A stretch of 64,000 nucleotides of DNA from positions 186,001 to 250,000 of the forward strand of contig NZ_LZRP01000005.1 in the NCBI RefSeq assembly GCF_001678665.1, read 5' to 3'. Position 1 is the stretch's first letter. Every line of letters starts with the position of its first letter. A program made the position numbers and the translations under genes. The DNA comes from Erythrobacter sp. QSSC1-22B. Its GTDB lineage: Bacteria; Pseudomonadota; Alphaproteobacteria; Sphingomonadales; Sphingomonadaceae. The notes under the pieces are model-generated. The model did not search any database. It was not told the DNA's origin and saw only the letters and a list, made by a program, of their open reading frames with translations. Positions 56,291-64,000 of this stretch are shown in pieces.

Positions 56291-56884
56291 ATGAGCAAAC
56301 CCATCGCCTTCGGCCTTACCGCCCTCGCCCTGCTGGCAGCGTCACCCGCGCTGGCGCAATCTTCCGCCGATTTCGGCTTTGACCCGCGCGGTGCCGAGCT
56401 GGCCCCCTATCTGCAATGCGTGCCCTATGCGCGCGAGGTATCGGGAATCCGCATTTACGGCGATGCGCACACCTGGTGGCAGCAGGCCGAAGGCCGCTAT
56501 GCGACCGGGCATGCGCCGAAGGTTGGGGCCGTGTTGGCGTTCCGACCGCATCGCTCGATGCAATTGGGCCATGTCGCAACGGTCAGCAGGGTCGTCGACG
56601 GTCGCCGGGTGTTGCTCGATCACGCCAACTGGTCGCCGATCGACGGGCGCCGCGGCCAGATCGAGCGCGATGTGCTGGCGGTGGATGTTTCGCCGGCCAA
56701 CGACTGGAGCGCGGTGCGCGTCTGGTACCATCCGCTCGGAGGGCTGGGCAAAACCGAATGGCCAGTCGAGGGCTTCATCTATTCGGACCGCACGCGCAGC
56801 GCCCCGGTGCGGGTCGCGCAAGGGCCGACCCGGCTCAAAAGTTCGCGCCAGTTCCTGAGCGCCTTCAACGAATTCTCGAACTGA
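56291..56884 (+). CDS. Secreted CHAP-domain amidase/peptidase
   Basis: 197 residues: signal peptide ending ASPALAQ, then a CHAP domain with catalytic Cys43 (YLQCVPYAREVSGI) and His94 (QLGHVATVSR), followed by DHANW. CHAP proteins cut peptidoglycan peptides or cross-bridges. The short size and lack of a wall-binding domain suggest a periplasmic housekeeping hydrolase. It stands alone, divergent from der. Confidence 0.88.
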   Translation: MSKPIAFGLTALALLAASPALAQSSADFGFDPRGAELAPYLQCVPYAREVSGIRIYGDAHTWWQQAEGRYATGHAPKVGAVLAFRPHRSMQLGHVATVSRVVDGRRVLLDHANWSPIDGRRGQIERDVLAVDVSPANDWSAVRVWYHPLGGLGKTEWPVEGFIYSDRTRSAPVRVAQGPTRLKSSRQFLSAFNEFSN

Positions 56885-56901
56885 GGCGCTAAAAATCCGC
56901 T

Positions 56902-57186
56902 CTAGTCGGCCTTGGCGACCGGCGGGTTCTCGCCCAGATCCTCGTACCAGGCTTCGACCGGACCGGTCAGCTTGATCGTCAGCGGATTGCCCTTGCGATC
57001 CATGGTCTTGCCCGCCTGAACGCGAATCCAGCCTTCGGAGACGCAGAATTCGTCGACATTGGTGCGCACGGAATCCTTGAAACGAATGCCGACGCCGCGC
57101 CTAAGCAGCTCGGCATCGAAAAATTCGCTGCGCGGGTTCACCGAAAGGCGGTCGGGCGGGGTATCGTTGCTGGCTGTTTCGCTCAT
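56902..57186 (-). CDS. DUF3297 family protein
   Basis: 94 residues, soluble, with the family core DRLSVNPRSEFFDAELLRRG and GIRFKDSVRTNVDEFCVSEGWIRV. DUF3297 proteins are sometimes labelled glutathione peroxidase in databases, but no thiol-peroxidase motif is present. Function unknown. Ends 17 bases from the convergent CHAP gene. Confidence 0.82.
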   Translation of the reverse strand: MSETASNDTPPDRLSVNPRSEFFDAELLRRGVGIRFKDSVRTNVDEFCVSEGWIRVQAGKTMDRKGNPLTIKLTGPVEAWYEDLGENPPVAKAD

Positions 57187-57262
57187 CCCGCGCCCCTAAG
57201 ACGCAGCGCAGGGTCCCGCAAGTTCAATCGCCTTGCAGGATCGTTGTACCCGCGTTCCAGGA

Positions 57263-57439
57263 TCAATCGGGGATCGATATCTCGTCGGGATTGCGACCGG
57301 GATTGTCGGTGTCGGGCTGGAGCGGCGTGATCTCGGGCGGTTCGCGCATCGGCGCCTCGTTGGGCGGGCTCGCGGGCGGCATTTCATTCGGGGCGCCGGG
57401 TTCGATCGTATCGGGGGAGGGGTCGGGTTGGGTAGCCAT
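57263..57439 (-). CDS. Small Pro-rich acidic protein (58 aa)
   Basis: 58 residues, of which Pro, Glu and Asp make up nearly half, with no hydrophobic core, so it is probably disordered. GAGGA precedes ATG 57439 at good spacing. It follows a similar gene after 11 bases on the same strand. Function unknown. Supported by start signal and context only. Confidence 0.5.
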   Translation of the reverse strand: MATQPDPSPDTIEPGAPNEMPPASPPNEAPMREPPEITPLQPDTDNPGRNPDEISIPD

Positions 57440-57450
57440 GCTTGAATTCC

Positions 57451-57675
57451 TCAGTCGGGGGGCAGGAGGGGGGCAGACCGCATCGCACGTTGCGAGGTGT
57501 CGCCCTTTCGGTCGGGTCTCTCGGTATCGATCTCGCTTTGGTCGGTGCGATGGCCGAGCGGCTCGCCCTCGGTCTCGCCATCCTCTTCCATTTCCGCAGC
57601 GGATTTGGGATCGACATCGGGATCGATCACCGGCGGAGTATCGGGCGGGGTCTTGGGCGTGTCGTAATCGGCCAT
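57451..57675 (-). CDS. Small acidic, probably disordered protein (74 aa)
   Basis: 74 residues with MADYDTPKTPPDTPPVIDPD at the start, then Glu/Asp-rich sequence. AAGGAAGG lies 6 bases before ATG 57675. Composition matches the next gene (Pro plus acidic residues), suggesting they are related or act together. Function unknown. Confidence 0.55.
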   Translation of the reverse strand: MADYDTPKTPPDTPPVIDPDVDPKSAAEMEEDGETEGEPLGHRTDQSEIDTERPDRKGDTSQRAMRSAPLLPPD

Positions 57676-57821
57676 TGAGCACCTTCCTTTGACTACCAAC
57701 GGCGGAGCTGCCCGCACCGTTCCTTCCACCTATCGCCGCGCTTGCCCTTTTTGGCGCATCCGATTAGAGGCACGCGCCTACACGCGCGGCGTGGCTGTCG
57801 ACGCGCGGCTTCATTCGGGTT

Positions 57822-57906
57822 GCGGGCGTGGCGGAATTGGTAGACGCGCTGGTTTTAGGTACCAGTATCGAAAGATGTGGGGGTTCGAGTCCCTTCGCCC
57901 GCACCA
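57822..57906 (+). tRNA. tRNA-Leu (anticodon TAG)
   Basis: Acceptor GCGGGCG pairs with CGCCCGC, the anticodon stem is CTGGT/ACCAG with loop TTTAGGT (anticodon UAG, reading CUA), there is a long class II variable arm, the T-loop is TTCGAGT, and the CCA is encoded. It ends 59 bases before tig. Confidence 0.96.
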
Positions 57907-57965
57907 GTCGCCATCCGGCAGCCTCTCGCCCAGCACCGGTTAGACCCATTCAAGAGTACCCATTC

Positions 57966-59546
57966 ATGCAGATCACCGAGACGACGAACGAAGGCCTCAA
58001 GCGCGGCTACAAGCTGACGGTCCCCGCCAAAGACATCGACGCGCGGGTTTCCGCCGAGGTCAAGAAGCTCGCCCCGCAGGTCCGCATGCCCGGCTTCCGC
58101 CCCGGTAAGGTGCCCGCCAATCTGGTGCGCAAGATGCACGGCGAGCAGATGCACGCGCAGGTCATGAACGACACGATTCGCGAATCGGTCGACAATCTGA
58201 TGCGCGAGAAGCAGCTGCGCCCCGCGATGCAGCCCAAGATCGATCTCGACGAGACCTACGAGCAAGGCAAGGACGTCGAACTGACGGTCGAGCTCGAAAT
58301 CCTGCCCAAGGTCGAGACCCCCGATGTCGACGGGTTGAAGCTGGAAAAGCTGACCGTGCCCGTGACCGACGAACAGGTCGACGAGGCGATCGGCCAGCTG
58401 ACCGCGAACAACAAGAGCTATAAGGACGCCGCCAAGTCGAAGAAGGCGGCCGATGGCGACCAGCTGATCATCGATTTCGTCGGCAGCATCGACGGAGTCG
58501 AATTCGAAGGCGGCAAGGCCGAAGGCGCGCCGCTGGTAATCGGCTCGGGCCAGTTCATCCCCGGCTTCGAGGAGCAGCTCACCGGGGTCAAGACCGGCGA
58601 CGAAAAGACCATCACGGTCACTTTCCCGGAAGATTACCAGGCCCCGCATCTCGCGGGCAAGGCGGCCCAGTTCGCCATCACCGTCCAGCAGGTGAAGGTC
58701 GAGGACGAGACCAAGGCCGACGACGAATTCGCCAAGAACCTCGGCCTCGAGAGCCTCGACAAGCTCAAGGAACTGCTGCGCGCGCAGCTTGAGCAGGAGA
58801 CCGCCGGTCTCACCCGCACGCAGATGAAGCGCGCGCTGCTCGACCAGCTGGCTTCGGGTCATGATTTCGCGGTGCCGCAGGGCATGGTCGATGCCGAGTT
58901 CGAGCAGATCTGGGCGCAGCTCCAGCAGGAAGCGTCGCAGTCCGACGATCCCGCCGAGGCGATGAAGGAGATCGAGGCCGAGAAGGACGATTACCGCCAC
59001 ATCGCCGAACGCCGCGTGCGTTTGGGCCTGCTGCTGTCGGAGATCGGCCAGTCCAACGGCGTCGAAGTCAGCGGCCAGGAAATGTCGATGCTGATCCAGC
59101 AGGCGGCGCAGCAATACCGCGCCGAAGATCGCGAGCGCTTCATCCAGTATGTCCAGCAAGAGCCGATGGCCGCAGCCCAGCTGCGCGCGCCGCTCTATGA
59201 GGACAAGGTTGTCGATTTCCTGTTCGACAAGGCCGAAGTGACCGAGCGCGAAGTGACCCGCGAGGAACTCGAGGCGGCCATCGAAGCGGACGAGGATTCC
59301 GAGGAAACCAAGAAGCCCGCGGCCAAGAAGAAGGCCCCGGCCAAGAAGGCTCCGGCGAAAAAGGCTGCTGCGAAGAAGGGCGACGACAAGCCGGCTGACG
59401 ACGAGCAGCCGGCCCCCAAGAAAGCCGCTGCAAAGAAAGCCGCCCCCAAGAAGGAAGCGGCCCAGACGGAAGGCGCCGAGAAGCCTGCTGCGAAGAAGGC
59501 TCCCGCGAAGAAGGCCCCGGCCAAGAAACCTGTCGCCAAGAAATAA
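57966..59546 (+). CDS. tig: Trigger factor with histone-H1-like Lys/Ala/Pro tail
   Basis: Ribosome-associated chaperone and prolyl isomerase. The ribosome-binding signature is near residue 44 (GFRPGKVP), the FKBP-type domain lies about 160-245, and the chaperone arms end near 435. Usual length is about 430-450; here 526. The extra 86 residues (about 440-526) are Lys/Ala/Pro repeats such as KKAPAKKAPAKK, resembling H1-like nucleic-acid-binding tails. The coding frame is intact with similar codon use, and a terminator follows. The frame is open upstream through tRNA-Leu, but ATG 57966 gives the standard start. clpP and clpX follow after the antiporter, the common tig-clpP-clpX neighbourhood. 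Confidence 0.95.
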   Translation: MQITETTNEGLKRGYKLTVPAKDIDARVSAEVKKLAPQVRMPGFRPGKVPANLVRKMHGEQMHAQVMNDTIRESVDNLMREKQLRPAMQPKIDLDETYEQGKDVELTVELEILPKVETPDVDGLKLEKLTVPVTDEQVDEAIGQLTANNKSYKDAAKSKKAADGDQLIIDFVGSIDGVEFEGGKAEGAPLVIGSGQFIPGFEEQLTGVKTGDEKTITVTFPEDYQAPHLAGKAAQFAITVQQVKVEDETKADDEFAKNLGLESLDKLKELLRAQLEQETAGLTRTQMKRALLDQLASGHDFAVPQGMVDAEFEQIWAQLQQEASQSDDPAEAMKEIEAEKDDYRHIAERRVRLGLLLSEIGQSNGVEVSGQEMSMLIQQAAQQYRAEDRERFIQYVQQEPMAAAQLRAPLYEDKVVDFLFDKAEVTEREVTREELEAAIEADEDSEETKKPAAKKKAPAKKAPAKKAAAKKGDDKPADDEQPAPKKAAAKKAAPKKEAAQTEGAEKPAAKKAPAKKAPAKKPVAKK

Positions 59547-59575
59547 TTCAGCAACGCGCAGATACGAGCAGATAG

Positions 59576-59615
59576 GAAAAGGGCGGCGGGTCGTGATGAC
59601 CTTGCCGCCCTTTTC
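59576..59615 (+). terminator. Intrinsic terminator after tig
   Basis: Perfect 12-bp stem (59576-59587 with 59604-59615), 16-base loop, T-run within the 3' arm. It lies 29 bases after the tig stop, before the convergent antiporter gene, and could serve both. Confidence 0.9.
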
Positions 59616-59653
59616 TCTGGCTGGAGCCCCTTGCTAGCTGCCGGCGACGTGGC

Positions 59654-61006
59654 TCAATCGGTCTGCCGGGCTTGTTTGCCCGTCGGCTCTGCCGGACGCG
59701 GCGTCAGATGCGCCATGTCTTCCTTCTGCCCAATATGGATATGCGCCTTGCGGCCCTCGACATAAGCGATGAGCGGCCCTGCCAGCACCCCGTGAACCAC
59801 GATGGACACGAGGATCGCGAAACTGACCGTAGCCCATAGCAGGGGCAGGCCCTCGAACTCGCCGTGGTTCTGGCCATAGGCGAGGTAGTAGATCGAACCC
59901 ATCCCGCGCACGCCGAGGAAGGCGATTGCCACCTTCCCCGCCATCGGAAGGTCGGACCGGCTTTCGGCCAGCAACCCGGATAGCGGACGGATCACGAAGA
60001 CCAGCGCCAGCGCCAGCAGCGCCGCGGGCCAAGTGAGCGCGTTGAGCACACCGCTGGCGAGCATGACCCCGAAGCCGAGCAGGACCGCGACCAGTACGAT
60101 CTGTTCGATCTGGTCGATGAAATGATGGCTGATCTTGTGGTAGCGGCTGGCGTTCTCGCGCTGGCGCGCGGTGACCGCCGCGACGAAGACCGCAAGGAAC
60201 CCATAGCCATGGACAAGCTCTGCCGACCCATAGGCGAGCAGCAGCGTGCCAAGCACGACAAGGCCTTCGCGGGTCGAATATTTGGGCGCCGCTTCCTCGA
60301 CCTTGTCGATCGGCGCGTCAGCCTCGCGTTCGAACACATACCAGGCGCCAACCCGGCCGATGCCCCAACCCACTGCGACGCCTGCCGCGATCCGATAGAC
60401 GAGGTCGAAGGCCGCCCATTCGAGCGTCCATGCCCCCAGTGCGGACATCCCAAGCGCCGCGATCGCGAGATGGGTGAAGGGGAAGGCCAGCCCGTCGTTG
60501 ATGCCAGCTTCTACGGTCAGGCTGAAACGGACGTCGTGGCGCTTGCCTTCGCCCGGCGGGCCGACCTGAACGCTGCGCGCCAACACGGGATCGGTGGGCG
60601 CCAGCGCCGCGCCGAGCAGGATCGCGCTGGCTGGCGCGAGCCCGACCGCCCACCAGCCAAAGAACGCAACCGCAATGATGGTCAGCGGCATCGCAACGAC
60701 GAGCAGTGGCCATATCTGGCGCCAATTGCGCCAGCTCACCGGCCGGTCGATGGCGATCCCCGCTGCGGCGAGGCTGGCGATGACGATGAATTCGGTGACA
60801 TACTCCAGCGTCAGCGCGTCGAACCCGTCCCATGCCGGATTGAAGAACGGAAGCCGCAGCGGCAGCGAGGCGAGCAGGAAACCCGCGCCGACATAGAGGA
60901 TGGGAAGCGACATCCACACTCTGGCCAGCCAGCGTTCCAGAGTGACCGCCAACATCAGCCCGAGGCCGAAGATGACGAACATCATGATGCGTGGGTCAAA
61001 TTCCAC
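59654..61006 (-). CDS. CPA1-type Na+(K+)/H+ antiporter
   Basis: 450 residues with about twelve membrane helices, starting at GTG 61006. Family marks are GAALAPTDPVLARSV and TVEAGINDGLAFPFTHLA, the latter containing the ion-binding Asn-Asp pair of electroneutral CPA1 exchangers. A hydrophilic loop with an acidic segment (FEREADAPIDKVEEAAPK) lies in the middle. It probably exports Na+ or K+ for protons. It sits between tig and clpP on the opposite strand, interrupting the usual tig-clpP order. Confidence 0.9.
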   Translation of the reverse strand: MEFDPRIMMFVIFGLGLMLAVTLERWLARVWMSLPILYVGAGFLLASLPLRLPFFNPAWDGFDALTLEYVTEFIVIASLAAAGIAIDRPVSWRNWRQIWPLLVVAMPLTIIAVAFFGWWAVGLAPASAILLGAALAPTDPVLARSVQVGPPGEGKRHDVRFSLTVEAGINDGLAFPFTHLAIAALGMSALGAWTLEWAAFDLVYRIAAGVAVGWGIGRVGAWYVFEREADAPIDKVEEAAPKYSTREGLVVLGTLLLAYGSAELVHGYGFLAVFVAAVTARQRENASRYHKISHHFIDQIEQIVLVAVLLGFGVMLASGVLNALTWPAALLALALVFVIRPLSGLLAESRSDLPMAGKVAIAFLGVRGMGSIYYLAYGQNHGEFEGLPLLWATVSFAILVSIVVHGVLAGPLIAYVEGRKAHIHIGQKEDMAHLTPRPAEPTGKQARQTD

Positions 61007-61320
61007 GGATTATCGAACGGTTCTTTGTGTCATGGGACACCAACGCGCGAACCCTGATTTCGTGGCGTCGGTTTTGCACACGGCAATGGCACGAATATAT
61101 AGAGTGAGGGCGGCGACTTGCGTGACCTCTGGCGGTACGGCGATCCATTCGCAAAATCCCGGCGGAGAATCCGCTCCTAAAGCGGGGCAGGACCGTTCCT
61201 TCGATCCCCGAGAAGGCGGCTTCTCCGCATTCCTCCGGGGAGACAAGGTTAAGCCCCTTGAATTCGCCCCCGCAGTCGCGACATAGCGGGTTCATTCATT
61301 CACGACAGGATTCGCACCGT
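61007..61320 (+). promoter_or_regulatory. 314-bp intergenic region upstream of clpP
   Basis: No convincing gene lies here. It holds a candidate sigma-70 promoter, TTGCAC (61074-61079), 16 bases, TATATA (61096-61101), a perfect 6-bp hairpin GAGAAG/CTTCTC with loop GCGG at 61210-61225, and a CTTGAA at 61257-61262 that could be the -35 of a heat-shock (sigma-32) promoter. The -10 partner of the latter is weak. The long leader suggests regulated clpP expression. Confidence 0.45.
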
Positions 61321-62025
61321 ATGATCGATCTGAGCGCGCAAATTGGCGATACCTACGGCTCGCAGGGGCAGTTTTCCCGTGACCCGGTGACCGGCGCACT
61401 GGTTCCGGTGGTGGTCGAGCAGACCAGCCGCGGCGAGCGCAGCTTCGACATCTTCAGCCGCCTGCTGCGCGAGCGGATCGTGTTCGTGACCGGCCAGGTC
61501 GAGGACGGCATGGCCTCGCTGATCACCGCGCAGCTGCTGTTTCTCGAGAGCGAGAACCCCTCCAAGCCGATCAGCATGTACATCAATTCGCCGGGCGGCG
61601 TGGTGACTGCCGGCATGGCGATCCACGACACCATGCAATACATCAAGCCGCGCGTCTCGACAGTGTGCCTCGGCCAGGCCGCCAGCATGGGCAGCTTCCT
61701 GCTCGCAGCGGGCGAGCCGGGGATGCGGATCGCGCTGCCCAATGCGCGGATCATGGTCCACCAGCCCTCGGGCGGCGCGCGCGGCATGGCTTCGGACATC
61801 GAGATCCAGGCGCGCGAGATCCTGCGCATCAAGAAGCGGATGAACGAACTCTACGAGAAATATACCGGCCGCACCCTCGAGGAGATCGAGAAGGCGATGG
61901 ATCGCGACACCTTCCTCGAAGCGGACGAAGCCATGGCTTTCGGCCTTGTCGACAAGGTGTTCGAGACGCGCCCCGAGAACGAGGAAAGCGACGAGAAGCC
62001 CGGCAGCGGCGGCGCTCCGAGCTGA
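61321..62025 (+). CDS. clpP: ATP-dependent Clp protease proteolytic subunit ClpP
   Basis: Forms the tetradecameric peptidase chamber used with ClpX or ClpA. The 234 residues have the catalytic triad Ser122 ([10 protein letters not shown]), His147 (IMVHQPSGG) and Asp196 (AMDRDTFLE), plus the MYINSPGG strand. ATG 61321 gives the usual alphaproteobacterial N-terminus with a propeptide-like stretch. clpX follows after 161 bases; the arrangement suggests shared or linked regulation. Confidence 0.97.
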   Translation: MIDLSAQIGDTYGSQGQFSRDPVTGALVPVVVEQTSRGERSFDIFSRLLRERIVFVTGQVEDGMASLITAQLLFLESENPSKPISMYINSPGGVVTAGMAIHDTMQYIKPRVSTVCLGQAASMGSFLLAAGEPGMRIALPNARIMVHQPSGGARGMASDIEIQAREILRIKKRMNELYEKYTGRTLEEIEKAMDRDTFLEADEAMAFGLVDKVFETRPENEESDEKPGSGGAPS

Positions 62026-62186
62026 TCGCCATTGCTTAACGAGCTCTAAAGCGTAGCATTTTGGCAACCTTGCTGCTTCAGCTTGCGGCAAGGCAGTTGC
62101 GCTAGAACCATTTATGAAGGAAACCGACCTGTCCGGTCCTTGTGGACCGATTCAACCAGCTGGGTCAGGCGGGGAAGTATCTAGGT

Positions 62187-63452
62187 ATGACCGAATTGAG
62201 CGGAACCGATAGCAAGTCGACGCTGTATTGCAGCTTTTGCGGCAAGTCCCAGCACGAGGTGCGCAAGCTGATTGCGGGCCCAACGGTGTTCATCTGCGAT
62301 GAATGCGTCGAGCTGTGCAACGACATCATCCGCGAAGAGACCAAGGCCGGCATCGCCGGGCGCAAGGAAGGGGACATCCCCGCACCTTCGGAAATCTTCG
62401 CGACGCTCAATGATTACGTCATTGGGCAGGACCGCGCCAAGCGCGTCCTCTCGGTCGCGGTGCACAACCATTACAAGCGCCTCAAGCACGCCGGCAAGTC
62501 GGGCGATGTCGAGCTGGCGAAGTCGAACATCCTGCTGGTCGGGCCGACCGGCTGTGGCAAGACGCTGCTGGCGCAGACGCTGGCGCGCACCTTCGACGTG
62601 CCCTTCACCATGGCTGATGCCACCACGCTGACCGAGGCCGGCTACGTCGGCGAGGATGTCGAGAACATCATCCTCAAGCTGCTCCAGTCGTCCGATTACA
62701 ATGTCGAGAAGGCGCAGCACGGGATCGTCTATATCGACGAGATCGACAAGATCACCCGCAAGGCGGAAAACCCCTCGATCACCCGCGACGTGTCGGGCGA
62801 GGGCGTCCAGCAGGCGCTGCTCAAGCTGATGGAAGGCACCACTGCCAGCGTTCCGCCGCAGGGCGGGCGCAAGCATCCGCAGCAGGAATTCCTCCAGGTC
62901 GACACGACCAACATCCTGTTTATCTGCGGCGGTGCCTTTTCGGGCCTCGAGAAGATCATCGGCGACCGGCTGCAGAAGCGCAGCATCGGCTTCGGCGCGC
63001 ATGTCGCTGATCCCGACAAGCGTCGCGTCGGCGAGCTGCTCGAGAAGAGCGAGCCCGAGGATCTCCTGAAGTTCGGGCTGATCCCCGAATTCGTCGGCCG
63101 TCTGCCGGTGATCGCCACGCTGCGCGATCTCGATGTCGATGCGCTGGTGACGATCCTGACCGAGCCCAAGAACGCACTGATCAAGCAATACGCCAAGATG
63201 TTCGAGATCGAAGATGTCGAGCTGACCTTCACCGACGAGGCGCTCAAGGCGATCGCCGACCGCGCCATCGCCCGCAAGACCGGCGCCCGCGGGCTGCGTT
63301 CGATCGTCGAGAGCATATTGCTCGACACGATGTTCGACCTGCCCGACATGGACGGGATCACCGAGATCGTGGTCGACAAGGATGTGGTTGAAGGGCGCAA
63401 GGATCCGGTCCGGGTCCATGGCGGCAAGAAGGACAAGGAAGAAGCGGCCTGA
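62187..63452 (+). CDS. clpX: ATP-dependent unfoldase ClpX
   Basis: AAA+ unfoldase that feeds substrates to ClpP. The 421 residues start with a zinc-binding domain (Cys15, 18, 37, 40), then Walker A GPTGCGKT, Walker [10 protein letters not shown], and the ClpP-docking IGF loop (SIGFGA). ATG 62187 is preferred to GTG 62142, since ClpX proteins begin shortly before the zinc domain. With RcdA also encoded in the window, ClpXP-dependent CtrA turnover is a likely role. Confidence 0.97.
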   Translation: MTELSGTDSKSTLYCSFCGKSQHEVRKLIAGPTVFICDECVELCNDIIREETKAGIAGRKEGDIPAPSEIFATLNDYVIGQDRAKRVLSVAVHNHYKRLKHAGKSGDVELAKSNILLVGPTGCGKTLLAQTLARTFDVPFTMADATTLTEAGYVGEDVENIILKLLQSSDYNVEKAQHGIVYIDEIDKITRKAENPSITRDVSGEGVQQALLKLMEGTTASVPPQGGRKHPQQEFLQVDTTNILFICGGAFSGLEKIIGDRLQKRSIGFGAHVADPDKRRVGELLEKSEPEDLLKFGLIPEFVGRLPVIATLRDLDVDALVTILTEPKNALIKQYAKMFEIEDVELTFTDEALKAIADRAIARKTGARGLRSIVESILLDTMFDLPDMDGITEIVVDKDVVEGRKDPVRVHGGKKDKEEAA

Positions 63453-63526
63453 CCAGCCTCTGGAGCGTGGGGATGCGCCGGCAAGCAAGTGCCGGTGCGC
63501 CTCCGCTCGCTTGTACTATAGCCTAG

Positions 63527-64000
63527 CTAACAGCCCGTAGCGCAGTCGCGGTCGCGCTCCACCTGCACGGTCGTGTGACCGATGCGGTGGCGATGCTCAA
63601 GCTCCGCGGCAATGTCGCGCAGGAAATCATCGCCGGGATGGCCGCCGGGCATGACCAGATGCGCTGTCAGCGCGGTCTCGGTGGTGCTCATCGGCCAGAT
63701 GTGCAGATCGTGGACCGTCTCGACCCCGGGCAGGCCGGCGAGATAGTCGCGCACTGCGCTTTCCGAAATGCCGGGCGGGACCGCGTGCAGGCTCATCTTC
63801 ACGCTGTCCTTGAGCAGGCCCCAGGTGCCCCAGGCGATCACCACCACGATCAGCAGGCTCACCGCCGGGTCGATCCACACCGCGCCGCTCCACAGGATCG
63901 CGAGCCCGGCGATCACCACGCCCAGACTGACCAGCGCATCGGCGACCATATGCAGGAAGGCGCCGCGGATGTTGAGATCGTCGGCGCGCCCGCGCAGAAA
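63527..64000 (-). CDS. Cation diffusion facilitator transporter (C-terminal part)
   Basis: The frame enters from the window edge and ends at 63527, so only the last 157 residues are seen. They contain NIRGAFLHMVADALVSLGVV with the His-x3-Asp zinc site of helix 5, the last membrane helix, and the cytoplasmic domain VHDLHIWPMSTTETALTAHL. This is the CDF/CzcD plan: export of Zn2+, Cd2+ or Co2+ for protons. A Cys pair ends the protein (DCATGC), which could bind metal. Confidence 0.9.
   Translation of the reverse strand, partial: FLRGRADDLNIRGAFLHMVADALVSLGVVIAGLAILWSGAVWIDPAVSLLIVVVIAWGTWGLLKDSVKMSLHAVPPGISESAVRDYLAGLPGVETVHDLHIWPMSTTETALTAHLVMPGGHPGDDFLRDIAAELEHRHRIGHTTVQVERDRDCATGC

Noticed and set aside
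57828..57965. In-frame extension of trigger factor
   Set aside because: It translates the tRNA-Leu gene; the standard trigger factor start is at 57966.
63474..63497. Hairpin between clpX and the CDF gene as terminator
   Set aside because: The stem relies on several wobble pairs and lacks a T-run on either side, so support is too weak.
1..64000. CRISPR array, prophage or insertion sequence
   Set aside because: No regularly spaced repeats, integrase, transposase or phage structural genes are seen; the only repeats are short tandem copies and coding low-complexity.

Overview
The window is high-GC, gene-dense bacterial chromosome with no phage, transposon, integrase or CRISPR array. Several genes point to an alphaproteobacterium of the order Sphingomonadales, probably the Erythrobacteraceae: a DUF1465/RcdA protein, a zwf-edd-glk-eda operon, DUF3297, and a marine-type rhodopsin. 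That placement is inferred from gene content; no rRNA is present. All functions below come from reading protein motifs and gene order.

Layout. 1-5.3 kb: the end of a membrane-protein gene, then a chemotaxis operon read leftward (cheA-cheW-cheY-cheB-cheR). 5.4-15.2 kb: transporters (MATE, MFS, DMT), an orphan 2Fe-2S protein, arsC, a methyltransferase, lipB with a lipoprotein, and an Old Yellow Enzyme. 13.9-18.5 kb: two paralogous DUF2254 membrane proteins face a microbial rhodopsin with the Asn-Thr-Gln motif of light-driven chloride pumps. A divergent Brp/Blh-type retinal-forming enzyme follows it. 18.5-29.2 kb: nadA, an MBL hydrolase, glpK, rcdA, two DUF465 microproteins, ptsP, rodZ, cpoB, tilS and an L,D-transpeptidase. 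29.3-37.0 kb: one leftward operon, zwf-edd-glk-eda plus a divergent PEP-carboxylase-like gene, covering the Entner-Doudoroff route but without pgl. 37-46.4 kb: transglutaminase, rimO, a K+ channel, serS-surE, several small proteins, tRNA-Val and sppA. 46.5-48.8 kb: pyrB with a pseudo-dihydroorotase. 48.8-52.9 kb: a ParA/ribbon-helix-helix/TPR-SPOR operon facing a Sel1-SPOR protein. 53-64 kb: DUF418, DUF2721, der, a CHAP protein, small acidic proteins, tRNA-Leu, tig with a histone-H1-like tail, an antiporter, clpP, clpX and a partial CDF transporter.

How the genes fit together. The most distinctive locus is the rhodopsin island: a predicted chloride pump, its chromophore enzyme and two divergent membrane proteins of unknown function. 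A strong intrinsic terminator sits between rhodopsin and the retinal gene. The second candidate for new biology is the ParA locus, where a positioning ATPase is linked to two different SPOR-domain envelope proteins. clpP, clpX and rcdA lie in the same window; in Caulobacter their products act together in CtrA turnover.
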